This document shows, piece by piece, positions 49,710 through 60,574 of a stretch of DNA of 64,000 nt. The position numbers and the translations under genes are program-made. The stretch covers positions 1-64,000 of the forward strand of contig NZ_JAQURE010000011.1 in NCBI RefSeq assembly GCF_028715765.1, given 5' to 3'. Each line of letters begins with the position of its first letter. Position 1 is the first letter of the stretch. This DNA comes from Rhodoferax sp. (lineage in GTDB: Bacteria > Pseudomonadota > Gammaproteobacteria > Burkholderiales > Burkholderiaceae_C). The notes below the pieces were generated by a model that saw only the letters and a program-made list of their open reading frames with translations, made no database searches and was not told where the DNA came from.

Positions 49710-52188
49710 TGCTGCTGGCTCGCACTTCTTCCATGCTGGTCAGGCCGGCCAGCATTTTGCTGATGCCGTCTTGGCGCAAGGTGCGAAACACCCCGCTTCT
49801 GAACGCCGCGTGCTGCACTTCTTCAGAGCGTGCGCCGCTTTGAATCAAGCGCCGCACCTCGGGCGTGACGCGCAACAACTCGTGCAACCCCACCCGCCCC
49901 GACATGCCGGTGCCCAGGCACTTGCTGCAGCCGGTGGCTTGGTGGTGGCTGAGCCAGCCTTTTTGACCATATTGCGCCATCCACTGTGCCAGCACCTCGT
50001 CTTTGGTCGGGCGCATGTCTTCAGGAAAGGCGTGCAGATAGTCGGCCAGCCACTCCTCAATGGTGTCGTCTGAGGCTGGTTGCACGGTGCGGCATTCGGT
50101 GCAAAAACGCCGTGCCAAGCGCTGCGCCAGCACGGCCAAGAGCGAGTCGGCAAAGTTGAACGGGTCCATGCCCATGTCAATCAGCCGGGTCACGGTTTCA
50201 GCCGCGCTGTTGGTGTGCAAGGTCGAGAGCACCAAGTGCCCGGTGAGTGAGGCTTCAATGGCAATTTGCGCTGTTTCCGCATCACGTATTTCGCCCACCA
50301 TGATGATGTCGGGGTCGGCGCGCAAAAACGAGCGCAGCGCTTTGGCAAATGTCCAGTCAATTTTGGGGTTGACCTGCACCTGGCGCAAATCGGGTTGGGT
50401 GATCTCGATCGGGTCTTCGGCGGTCCAAATTTTGCGCTCGGGCGTGTTCAAAAAGCCCAGCACCGAGTGCAGGGTGGTGGTTTTACCCGAGCCAGTGGGC
50501 CCCACGCACAGCACCATGCCGTAGGGGCGGCTCACCGCCTCGGTCAGCTGCGCCAGGTTGTCAGGCGAGAGGCCGAGCTTTTCAATGGCAATGGGTTTGC
50601 GCGACGCCAGCAGCCGCATCACCACGTCTTCCAGGTTGTTGGCGGTGGGGATGGTGGCAATGCGCAGCTCCAGCTTGTGGCGTGGTGAGAATTTACTGAA
50701 GTCAATCTTGCCGTCTTGCGGTTTGCGCCGCTCGGAGATGTCGAGGTCGGCCATGATTTTCAAGCGCGCCACCAGCGCTGCGCGGTAGGTGTGGGGCAGC
50801 TCCAGGTAGGGCGACAAGATGCCATCTTTGCGAAACCGGATGCGCACTTTGGCGCGCTTGGGTTGCGACTCCACGTGAATGTCTGACACGCCGCGGGCGT
50901 GCGCTTCAATGATCATGGTGTTGATCAGGCGCACCAGGGTGTTGTCAGACTGGGCAATTTGCTGGCCGTCTTCAGACTCATCTTCCAGCCCCATGTCTTG
51001 CATTTGCATTGACTCAAGCAACTGGGTGCCGCTGGCCTGGCCGTCGTTGGAGGGGGGCAACAGGTCATCGTCGGCAGGCCAGGCGTTAATGCCCAGTTTT
51101 TCGTAGGCACTTTTCTGGGTCTGGGCGATTTGCATCTCGTCACCCAGGGTGGCAATCACCCGACCCTGCACCATAAATTCAAGCTCTTCGAGCAGTTTGC
51201 GCTGGGTCGGGTCCACCGCGGCAATCACCAGCAGCTTGTCGCGCCACAGCAGCGGCATGATGTGCAGGCGCTGGGCGGTGCTGGCAGGCACTTTTTTCAG
51301 GGCTTCGGGGTCGATTGGAAACTGGGTCACGTCCACCACGGGGTAGCCCATTTTGCGTGCCAGAGCGGTGTTGAGGTCTGCGCGGGTGAGGTAGCCCATG
51401 TTCACCAGCAGTTGCCCCAAGGGCACCGAGCGCTCGGTCTTTTGCCGCTCCAGCGCCTGCTTGAGCTGGTCATCGTCAATGTAGCCCAGCCGGGTCAGGG
51501 CTTCGCCCACGCGAATCATTGGCATTTTGGACTGCTGATCCAGCGCCAACATCAGTTGGTCGGGCGACACCACGGCGTTGTCCACCAAGTAGTCACCCAG
51601 TTTTTTGATGCGGCGGCTGTGCTGCTCGGTGGCCGCATCTTCAACCTGCTGGCTGGTGACCACTTTTTGATCGACCAGCATTTGGCCAATGTGGTCGCCC
51701 AGAATGACCGAGGTGAACGCGTCGCGCGGCACAAACACCCGCTCCAGCGTGCCCTGCTCATCGAGCGGAGTGAACAAAAACAGACCGTAATGGGTTTCCA
51801 CATAGCCCACAGTTTTGCCGGTCAGGGTGCTGCCGTTGTCGAGTTGCAGCTTGTAGTCGACGGTGCAGCGGTAGCTCAAAATGTCGGCAAAGTCTTCGCT
51901 GCTGATGATTTCTTGTGGGTGGATGCGGCTTTTGAGCGTGACCCGGCGAAACTGCGCAAAGGTCATGGGCACGGGTGTTTTGCTGTGTTCCAGTTGGATC
52001 AGAATCGTTTGCTCATCCGGGTCGACCGAGACCAGGGTGCAGGTGCGAATGGCACCGTTCAAGCCTTCAAGCTCACACGCTTGCGGCGCGCTCCAGGGTT
52101 GGGCGGCGCTGTAAATGGCATAAGGCGGCGCTGGCCAGCTGAAGCTTTTGCGGGCTGGCGCCTTGGCGTCTTTGGGCGTCAAACTCAT
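49702..52188 (-). CDS. GspE/PulE-family secretion ATPase with long N-terminus
   Basis: A type II secretion/type IV pilus superfamily ATPase of about 828 residues. The C-terminal motor has Walker A VGPTGSGKTTTLHSVLGF, DIIMVGEIRDAETAQIA, the His box and a zinc CTEC/CSKCLGTG. Upstream are at least two MshEN-type c-di-GMP-binding-like repeats (LGDYLVDNAVVSPDQLMLAL, LGQLLVNMGYLTRADLNTAL) and an additional 130-residue N-terminal domain. I chose ATG 52188 (MSLTPKDAKAP). No pilin, platform or secretin gene adjoins, so the machine it drives is not visible here. It is probably cotranscribed with srkA. Confidence 0.85.
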   Translation of the reverse strand: MSLTPKDAKAPARKSFSWPAPPYAIYSAAQPWSAPQACELEGLNGAIRTCTLVSVDPDEQTILIQLEHSKTPVPMTFAQFRRVTLKSRIHPQEIISSEDFADILSYRCTVDYKLQLDNGSTLTGKTVGYVETHYGLFLFTPLDEQGTLERVFVPRDAFTSVILGDHIGQMLVDQKVVTSQQVEDAATEQHSRRIKKLGDYLVDNAVVSPDQLMLALDQQSKMPMIRVGEALTRLGYIDDDQLKQALERQKTERSVPLGQLLVNMGYLTRADLNTALARKMGYPVVDVTQFPIDPEALKKVPASTAQRLHIMPLLWRDKLLVIAAVDPTQRKLLEELEFMVQGRVIATLGDEMQIAQTQKSAYEKLGINAWPADDDLLPPSNDGQASGTQLLESMQMQDMGLEDESEDGQQIAQSDNTLVRLINTMIIEAHARGVSDIHVESQPKRAKVRIRFRKDGILSPYLELPHTYRAALVARLKIMADLDISERRKPQDGKIDFSKFSPRHKLELRIATIPTANNLEDVVMRLLASRKPIAIEKLGLSPDNLAQLTEAVSRPYGMVLCVGPTGSGKTTTLHSVLGFLNTPERKIWTAEDPIEITQPDLRQVQVNPKIDWTFAKALRSFLRADPDIIMVGEIRDAETAQIAIEASLTGHLVLSTLHTNSAAETVTRLIDMGMDPFNFADSLLAVLAQRLARRFCTECRTVQPASDDTIEEWLADYLHAFPEDMRPTKDEVLAQWMAQYGQKGWLSHHQATGCSKCLGTGMSGRVGLHELLRVTPEVRRLIQSGARSEEVQHAAFRSGVFRTLRQDGISKMLAGLTSMEEVRASSNA

Positions 52189-52252
52189 GCTAACGGTCTC
52201 TTGCGCTGCGGCGGGCAAGGAAATAGATGAAAACACCTGCACTCCTTCATGG

Positions 52253-52290
52253 AGGACTCAGGCCGCTGAAGCGGTTTTGCGTGAGTCCTG
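52253..52290 (-). repeat. Element D copy with terminal inverted repeat
   Basis: AGGACTCA and TGAGTCCT bracket a 38-bp sequence. The minus strand reads CAGGACTCACGCAAAACCGC, matching 6262-6281 with one change. It lies in the divergent gap between the GspE-like and GMC genes. Confidence 0.6.
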
Positions 52291-52419
52291 TAAATGGTTC
52301 AAGCCTCTATCATGCCTGAATGCGTGGTCTGCCCGCAGCGCTGGCTTCGTCACCCTTGAGACATGGCTCTAAAACACGGCTTGGTTTTCCGTTAACCTGC
52401 AAGCCCCTCGGAGAACACC

Positions 52420-54018
52420 ATGTTTGACTACCTCATCATCGGCGGCGGCTCGGCCGGCTGCGTATTGGCGGCGCGCCTCACTGAAGACCCCCACATCCAT
52501 GTGGCGTTGCTGGAAGCGGGCCCCGCCGACCGCAGTGTGCTGATCCATTGCCCGGCGGGTCTGGCGGTGATGGCCAAGTTCAGCCTGCATGGCTGGGGGT
52601 TGAACACCGTGGCGCAGCCCGGCCTGAATGGGCGCAGTGGCTACCAGCCGCGTGGCAAGGTCATGGGTGGGTCAAGCTCGCTCAACGCCATGATCTACAC
52701 CCGCGGTCACCCCGTTGACTACGACCGCTGGGCGGCGGAGGGCAACCCTGGCTGGTCTTATGCCGATGTGCTGCCTTACTTCAAAAAAGCCGAGCACAAC
52801 GAACGCGGCGCGGATGACTTTCATGGCAGCCAGGGGCCACTCAATGTGATGGATCTAGCGCAACCCAACCCACTCTCTGAGCTGTTTGTGCAAGCTGGTG
52901 TGCAAGCGGGCTACCCGCGCAACCCAGACTTCAATGGTGCCTGCCAAGAAGGTGTGGGGCACTACCAGGTGACGCACAAAAACGGCGAGCGTTACAGCGC
53001 TGCCAAGGCTTACGTCACCCCCCACCTGCAGCGTCCCAACTTGCAGGTGTTTACCGGCGCGCTGACCACCCGCATCTTGCTCAAAAAAAATCGCGCAGTG
53101 GGTGTGGAGTTTGAGCACCAGGGGCAAACCAAGCAGCTGCATTGCCAGCGCGAGGTGCTGCTGTGCGCTGGCGCCATTCAGTCGCCGCAAATTCTGATGC
53201 TTTCGGGCATTGGCCCCAAAGCGCATTTGCTCGACCATCACATCGTGCCACTGCACCCCTTGCCTGGCGTGGGGCAGCATCTGCATGACCACATTGATGT
53301 GGTGCAGGTGGTGGACGCCCCCGCCGCCCTTGACACGTTTGGCCTCTCGGTGCCGGGCGCGGCCAAGCTGCTCAAGGGGGTGTGGGATTGGCGTGAGAAG
53401 CGCACCGGTATGCTGACCACCAATTTTGCCGAAGCTGGTGGCTTTATCAAAAGCAGCCCGGCCGAGCGGGTGCCTGATTTGCAGCTGCACTTTGTCATTG
53501 GCAAGCTCATCAACCACGGCCGCACCACCACGCTGGGGCACGGCTACTCGTGCCACGTGTGCCTGCTGCGCCCCAAAAGCTATGGCAGCGTGCGCCTGGC
53601 CAGCGCCAACCCGCAAGACCTGCCGTTGGTAGACCCCGATTTTTTGGCCAGCCGCGACGACGTGGATCGCTTGGTCAAAGGCTTCAAGCTGATGCGTGGC
53701 ATTTTGGCGCAGCCAGCGCTGGCGCAATTCGGCGGGCGTGAACTCACCGCCACTGCCGCTGCCCAGACTGATGAAGACATTGAGCAAGCCATTCGCAACC
53801 TGGCTGACACCATTTACCACCCGGCGGGCAGTTGCCGCATGGGGCAAGACGAGATGGCGGTGGTAGATGCCCAGTTGCGCGTGCACGGCTTGCAGGGGCT
53901 GCGCGTGGTGGACGCGTCGATCATGCCCCACCTGGTGGGTGGCAACACCAACGCGCCGGTCATCATGATTGCCGAAAAAGCCGCCGACATGATCAAGGCG
54001 GCGCAACAGCCGCTTTGA
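52420..54018 (+). CDS. GMC-family flavin alcohol/choline dehydrogenase
   Basis: The 532-residue protein is a glucose-methanol-choline oxidoreductase. It has the FAD-binding start [20 protein letters not shown] signature 1 [20 protein letters not shown], signature 2 [16 protein letters not shown] and the C-terminal catalytic His region [10 protein letters not shown] and [13 protein letters not shown]. It is closest in layout to AlkJ/BetA-type membrane-associated dehydrogenases. It stands alone; the substrate (aliphatic alcohol or choline) cannot be decided. Confidence 0.92.
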   Translation: MFDYLIIGGGSAGCVLAARLTEDPHIHVALLEAGPADRSVLIHCPAGLAVMAKFSLHGWGLNTVAQPGLNGRSGYQPRGKVMGGSSSLNAMIYTRGHPVDYDRWAAEGNPGWSYADVLPYFKKAEHNERGADDFHGSQGPLNVMDLAQPNPLSELFVQAGVQAGYPRNPDFNGACQEGVGHYQVTHKNGERYSAAKAYVTPHLQRPNLQVFTGALTTRILLKKNRAVGVEFEHQGQTKQLHCQREVLLCAGAIQSPQILMLSGIGPKAHLLDHHIVPLHPLPGVGQHLHDHIDVVQVVDAPAALDTFGLSVPGAAKLLKGVWDWREKRTGMLTTNFAEAGGFIKSSPAERVPDLQLHFVIGKLINHGRTTTLGHGYSCHVCLLRPKSYGSVRLASANPQDLPLVDPDFLASRDDVDRLVKGFKLMRGILAQPALAQFGGRELTATAAAQTDEDIEQAIRNLADTIYHPAGSCRMGQDEMAVVDAQLRVHGLQGLRVVDASIMPHLVGGNTNAPVIMIAEKAADMIKAAQQPL

Positions 54019-54057
54019 TCGTTCAACCAAGTATGTCACCCAGACTGGCAGACCCCA

Positions 54058-55314
54058 TCAAGCTGCAATGCGCTCGGCCTGCTGTGCCAGAAAAGCTGTG
54101 ACGCGTTTGGACAGTGCTAGGCTGCCGCCTGCATTTTTGATGGCCAAGTGCGCCTGAGCGGCCACCGTTTGCCCAATGTTTTGAATGATGTGCGCTGCAC
54201 TTGCGTCCGATTGCCCGAAATGTGGTGCTGCTTCACGCACCAGCGCCAGGCTGGAGGCGTGCCGGCCCGGCAAAATGGCCAGTTCCTGATAACCCGTGTG
54301 GCTGCTCAATTGCGCCACCAGGTCAAAGGCCGGGGCCAGTCGCCAAGACCCCTGGCCTTGGTGGAGTGCGCCATGGTTTTTGACGTGGTCGTCGCTGTTG
54401 CCCACCACCAGGTTGAACACCATCCGTCGAAACAGCTCGGTGACATCTTGTTCAGGCTTGGCAGAGATGCGGCGCAGCGTTTGCGCCAGTTCCACATAGC
54501 TCCCGCCACTGGATTCGTAAGGCACGTTGAGCAAAGCTGACGCTGAGAGGTAGTGAAACCGGCGTTCGTGGCTGATTGGGCCGGTACGGTCAAAGCGCTC
54601 CAGCAACAGCGCATGCCCACCCGCCAGATCGCGCAGGTGAAACGCTGGCACGGTGATGCCACAAGCCAGTGCCATGCCCAGCGTGGCGGCCTCCACCACC
54701 TCCATGTCGAATTCGTCGCCGCGTGAGGCAAATTTGGCAATGTAACGGCGACCTTCATGCACAAAGGTGGCTTTGGGGCGTGCGCCGCCCAGACTTGCCC
54801 CGCCGCGCAGCAGTTGCTGCATGCGTGGAGTCACATCCAAACCGGTTTCAATCCGGCGCGCCGCTTCGGCCAGGTCGGGCAGTTGCAGCAGCTCAGCGGG
54901 CGGCTCACGGGTCTGAATGGGCAGTGACTCGGAAAAAACCATGGCGCCAATTCGGTCGTCATTGGTGAGCAGCAGGGCATCGATGTCACAGATGGACTGA
55001 CCCTGTTGCACCTCCAGCACCTTGCGACCCCACGTGTCGGGCAAGGCATCACGCAAGGTCAGCGGCATGGCACCGCCATCACGCAAACGGCGCTCTGGCA
55101 GCACAAAACCTGCTTCTCTCAAGGGTAAGTGTTCAGGATTTAACGATTGAGCGTGCGGCGTGTGCAGATAGCGGCGGCCATAGGCAAATTCACCTGACTC
55201 CATCACGCCGTGGCGTGCCAGCTTCAGTAGGCCGACTGGCTGCACCTCATGATTGGCGTGCCAGGCCAAGCCAACGTAAATCAGACGTTCTGGTGGCGCA
55301 GCGTCAGAAGTCAC
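54058..55314 (-). CDS. hipA: HipA-family toxin kinase
   Basis: HipA toxins are PI3K-like Ser/Thr kinases; E. coli HipA inactivates GltX and induces persistence. The 418-residue protein has the N-terminal Couple_hipA-like domain (GLLKLARHGVMESGEFAYGRRYL), a glycine-rich ATP loop GGASLGGARPKATFV, the lysine region YIAKFASRGDEFDMEVVE, catalytic NSDDHVKNHGAL and metal-binding PAFDLVAQ. It overlaps the upstream helix-turn-helix gene by 11 bp. It shares its intergenic end with the GMC gene in convergent orientation. Confidence 0.9.
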   Translation of the reverse strand: MTSDAAPPERLIYVGLAWHANHEVQPVGLLKLARHGVMESGEFAYGRRYLHTPHAQSLNPEHLPLREAGFVLPERRLRDGGAMPLTLRDALPDTWGRKVLEVQQGQSICDIDALLLTNDDRIGAMVFSESLPIQTREPPAELLQLPDLAEAARRIETGLDVTPRMQQLLRGGASLGGARPKATFVHEGRRYIAKFASRGDEFDMEVVEAATLGMALACGITVPAFHLRDLAGGHALLLERFDRTGPISHERRFHYLSASALLNVPYESSGGSYVELAQTLRRISAKPEQDVTELFRRMVFNLVVGNSDDHVKNHGALHQGQGSWRLAPAFDLVAQLSSHTGYQELAILPGRHASSLALVREAAPHFGQSDASAAHIIQNIGQTVAAQAHLAIKNAGGSLALSKRVTAFLAQQAERIAA

Positions 55315-55645
55315 GTTCGCTCTCAGTGATCACACCGGGTGCAGCGCGTCCGGCCGGGCGGCGCACGCGTCTGTTGGCGGCCAAGGCGGCGGGGGCAGGG
55401 GCCACGGTGTCGAGCGAATCGGTTTCGCCGAACAGCCACAACGCATGCAGCATGAGTCCCAAGCTGGTGCCCGGTTTGCCGGCCTCCAGCGCGCGCACCG
55501 TGGTGGGGGAGCACATCAGCCGCTGCGCCATTTCAGCCAACGTCCAGGCACGCTGCACCCGGTGCGCACGCAGGCGCTGACCCAGGCGAACCAGTGCCAG
55601 TTGTGCTGGGGCGGGCAGGGCGGTGATTGACATGGGATGCATCAT
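55304..55645 (-). CDS. hipB: HipB-like helix-turn-helix antitoxin
   Basis: The 113-residue protein has an Xre-type helix-turn-helix at about 20-75 (LGQRLRAHRVQRAWTLAEMAQRLMCSPTTVRALEAGKPG). An Arg/Pro-rich tail follows and may contact HipA. It overlaps hipA by 11 bp. Two starts (ATG 55645 and ATG 55633) are possible and neither has a strong ribosome binding site. It should repress the operon through the direct repeats just upstream. Confidence 0.85.
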   Translation of the reverse strand: MMHPMSITALPAPAQLALVRLGQRLRAHRVQRAWTLAEMAQRLMCSPTTVRALEAGKPGTSLGLMLHALWLFGETDSLDTVAPAPAALAANRRVRRPAGRAAPGVITESERDF

Positions 55646-55690
55646 TAAACTGGTTATTAAGTAGCTTTATTGACAGTTTACTGGTTAATT
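55645..55690. promoter_or_regulatory. Probable hipBA operator with direct repeats
   Basis: AAACTGGTTATTAA (from 55647) and TTACTGGTTAATT (from 55678) are near-identical direct repeats with starts about 30 bp apart, roughly three helical turns. CAGTTTA at 55674 also forms an inverted match with TAAACTG. They sit at the hipB start. Confidence 0.5.
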
Positions 55691-55709
55691 TGCGCTGTGG
55701 CCTTGCGTG

Positions 55710-56555
55710 TCAGCCCCGAAAGCGTTTGCGCGTGAGCGCCAGCGCCACCCAAAAACCCACCACGGCGTAGGTCGCCAACACCGCCAGCGGGCGCAGCCAT
55801 TGCGCTGGCCATTGGTCCATGAATAGCGGGCGCACCAGCGCCACGGCGTTGGTCAGTGGCAGCCAGTCAGACACCATGCGCACCACGCTGGGCAGCTGTT
55901 CCAGCGGGAAAAAAATGCCGCTCAGAAACATCATGGGAGTTAAAAACAGCGTGAAGTAATAGGTGAAAAAGTCGTAGCCCTTGGCCAGCGCGTTAAAGAT
56001 CAGCGCGACACAGCTGAAGGTGATGCCCACCCCCAGCAGCACCGGCCAGGCCACCAGCAGTTTGGGGCTGTGGCTGATGCCCAAGCCCAGCATCACCCCC
56101 AAAATGGCGGTCACGGTAAACAGCGACTTGAACGCCGCCCACAGCATTTCAGCCAGCACAATGTCGTCGAGCGTGACCGGTGCGTTCATGATGCCGTCCC
56201 AGGTTTTCTGCACATGCATGCGGCTAAAGGCCGAGTACAAAGCCTCAAAACTGGCGGCATTCATGGCGCTCATGCAAATGCTGCCACTGGCCAAAAACAA
56301 GATGTAAGGCACTGGCACGCCGTCCACGCTGATTTGCCCCACCAGCGCACCCATGCCGTAGCCAAACGCCACCAGCCACATCAGTGGCTCGGCAATGTTG
56401 CCCACCAGGCTGGGAATGGCGAGCTTTTTCCACACCAGCCAGTTGCGCAAAAACACCGGCCACCAGCGCATGGAGAGTTTGGGATAGCTCCAAACTGATG
56501 TATCTTTTTGGCCTCTAGCGCTTATGGATATTGCTTTAGCAGCTTCTTTATTCAT
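55710..56555 (-). CDS. nodJ: ABC-2 type permease (NodJ-like)
   Basis: The 281-residue membrane protein has six probable transmembrane segments (e.g. EPLMWLVAFGYGMGALVG, LFTVTAILGVMLGLGI, LFLTPMMFLSGIFFPLEQLPS) and fits the NodJ/ABC-2 family of export permeases. The first residues MNKEAAKAISISARGQKD are encoded by element B, yet GAAGAGG lies 9 bases before this ATG, so the start is plausible. It begins 4 bp after the ATPase gene. In non-rhizobia this family exports unknown lipid or polysaccharide-like substrates. Confidence 0.87.
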   Translation of the reverse strand: MNKEAAKAISISARGQKDTSVWSYPKLSMRWWPVFLRNWLVWKKLAIPSLVGNIAEPLMWLVAFGYGMGALVGQISVDGVPVPYILFLASGSICMSAMNAASFEALYSAFSRMHVQKTWDGIMNAPVTLDDIVLAEMLWAAFKSLFTVTAILGVMLGLGISHSPKLLVAWPVLLGVGITFSCVALIFNALAKGYDFFTYYFTLFLTPMMFLSGIFFPLEQLPSVVRMVSDWLPLTNAVALVRPLFMDQWPAQWLRPLAVLATYAVVGFWVALALTRKRFRG

Positions 56556-56556
56556 A
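56497..56556 (-). repeat. Element B copy forming the ABC permease N-terminus
   Basis: On the minus strand AGAAGCTGCTAAAGCAATAT then CCATAAGCGCTAGAGGCCAA. It contains the permease start codon and first 17 codons. Confidence 0.8.
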
Positions 56557-56559
56557 GTA

Positions 56560-58871
<2,312 letters not shown>

Positions 58872-58928
58872 GTTTTTGGCGACTTTCTTTCAGGTCTCTT
58901 CAAATAAGTCGCGCTAATCCGCCCCAAG

Positions 58929-60482
58929 TTACTGAAACGCCACCTCGGCAAAACTGCGCAGTTTGCGGCTGTGCAACTGCGCCACGCCTTGGGCGCGCAG
59001 CAGCTCCAGCGCCCGGATGCCAATGCGCAGGTGCTGGTCGACCCGCTCGCGGTAAAAGTGGTTGGCCATGCCGGGAAGCTTGATCTCGCCGTGCAGCGGT
59101 TTGTCGCTCACGCACAGCAAGGTGCCGTAGGGCACACGAAACCTGAAACCATTGGCAGCGATGGTGGCGCTTTCCATGTCCAGCGCCACGGCGCGGCTTT
59201 GGCTAAAGCGGCGTTGCGGGCCGTTGTCGGGCAGCAGTTCCCAGTTGCGGTTGTCGGTGCTGGCTACGGTGCCGGTGCGCATGATGCTTTTGAGCTCAGA
59301 CCCTTTGAGCTGGGTGACCTGTGACACCGCGCTGGCCAGTGCCACCTGGATTTCAGCCAGGGCCGGCAGCGGCACCCACAGCGGCAGTTCTTCATCAAGC
59401 ACATGGTCTTCGCGCACATAGCCGTGCGCCAGCACAAAGTCGCCCAGTTGCTGCGTGCTGCGCAGGCCGGCACAGTGGCCAAGCATGATCCAGGCGTGTG
59501 GGCGCAGCACGGCAATGTGGTCGGTGATGGTTTTGGCATTGGCCGGGCCAACACCGATGTTGACCATGCTGATGCCACTGCCATCGGCGCGCACCAGGTG
59601 ATAGGCGGGCATTTGCGGCAGGCGCGGTGGTGGGGTGCCGGTTCGGCTGGGGAAATTGGGGTCAGAGCCCAATTCCGCTGGCGCAAAATTGGAATCTGAC
59701 CCCAATTTTTCTGACCCCAATTTGGAGTTTGCCCGGCTTGTCACCACATTGCCAGGCTCCACAAACGCTACATATTCGCTAGCTGCTTGCGCCATTTGGG
59801 CGTGGCCTAGGGCAATGAATTCATCAATGTAAAACTGGTAGTTGGTGAACAGCACAAAGTTTTGAAAGTGCTCGGGCGCGGTGCCGGTGTAGTGGCGCAG
59901 GCGCTGCAGCGAATAGTCCACCCGCGGCGCGGTGAACAGGCTCAAGGGTTGTGGCTCGCCAGGGCGTGGCACGTGGGTGCCGTTGGCAATGCCGTCGTCC
60001 ATGGCGGCCAGATCCGGCAGGTCAAACACATCGCGCATGAGCTGGCGCCGCTCGGGGCTCAAGCTGCCTTCCACATGGTCGTTTTCAGCAAACGAAAAAT
60101 GCACCGGAATCGGTTGGTTGCTGGTGCCCACTTCAAGCTCAACACCATGGTTTTCCAGCAGCAGGGTGAACTGCTCAAGAAGGTAGTGGGCAAACAAATC
60201 TGGCCGCGTCAAGGTGGTCTCAAAACGCCCCGCACTGGCCACAAAACCATAGCTCAAACACGCTGCATCCGCATGAGTGTGGCGGTTGACCGTGTCGGTT
60301 TGCACCCGCACAAAGGGGTAGCAGGCGCGCACATGGCCGGGTAGCTCAGTGCCTGCCACAAAGCGCTGCATGGCCAGGCGCAGGTGGTTGATGCTGTTGG
60401 CGTAAATCAGCTGCACTTGTGCCAAGGCGGCCGCTGGGTCTGAAAAGCGCGTGGGCGCAATGAAAGGGGGTAAATGAGGCAT
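58929..60482 (-). CDS. amn: AMP nucleosidase
   Basis: Amn splits AMP into adenine and ribose 5-phosphate to adjust adenylate levels. The 517-residue protein matches the bacterial Amn architecture, with the conserved QMPAYHLV, SMVNIGVGPANAKTITDHIAVLRPHAWIMLGHCAGLR, DMESATIAANGFRFRVPYGTLLCVSDKPLHGEIKLPG and HSRKLRSF. At residues about 252-279 an element A copy (KLGSEKLGSDSNF, LGSDPNF) replaces the variable hinge between the N-terminal domain and the phosphorylase-like domain. Flanking conserved blocks are intact, so activity is likely preserved. Confidence 0.93.
   Translation of the reverse strand: MPHLPPFIAPTRFSDPAAALAQVQLIYANSINHLRLAMQRFVAGTELPGHVRACYPFVRVQTDTVNRHTHADAACLSYGFVASAGRFETTLTRPDLFAHYLLEQFTLLLENHGVELEVGTSNQPIPVHFSFAENDHVEGSLSPERRQLMRDVFDLPDLAAMDDGIANGTHVPRPGEPQPLSLFTAPRVDYSLQRLRHYTGTAPEHFQNFVLFTNYQFYIDEFIALGHAQMAQAASEYVAFVEPGNVVTSRANSKLGSEKLGSDSNFAPAELGSDPNFPSRTGTPPPRLPQMPAYHLVRADGSGISMVNIGVGPANAKTITDHIAVLRPHAWIMLGHCAGLRSTQQLGDFVLAHGYVREDHVLDEELPLWVPLPALAEIQVALASAVSQVTQLKGSELKSIMRTGTVASTDNRNWELLPDNGPQRRFSQSRAVALDMESATIAANGFRFRVPYGTLLCVSDKPLHGEIKLPGMANHFYRERVDQHLRIGIRALELLRAQGVAQLHSRKLRSFAEVAFQ
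59648..59728. repeat. Element A copy 5, inside amn
   Basis: GGAAATTGGGGTCAGAGCCC faces TTGGAATCTGACCCCAATTT, with an additional CTGACCCCAATTTGG half-copy. It is read in frame on the minus strand as LGSDSNF and LGSDPNF. Confidence 0.85.
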
Positions 60483-60574
60483 GGCCGTATTGTTTCACGC
60501 GCCTGTGACATGGGTATGGCGGTGCTTTAAAGCTGCCATACTTACCCCCCAAGATTGTTGAGGCTTAGATTGCG

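Noticed and set aside
51130-52230. 366-codon plus-strand ORF opposite the GspE-like gene
   Set aside because: Antisense shadow rich in His/Gln/Gly with no domain.
52855-54039. 394-codon minus-strand ORF opposite the GMC oxidoreductase
   Set aside because: Antisense shadow; the plus strand has full GMC signatures.
59763-59812. Element B-like stretch in amn (TAGCTGCTTGCGCC..GTGGCCTAGG)
   Set aside because: The spacing is wrong, and the protein sequence DEFIALGHAQMAQAASEYVAF fits native Amn.
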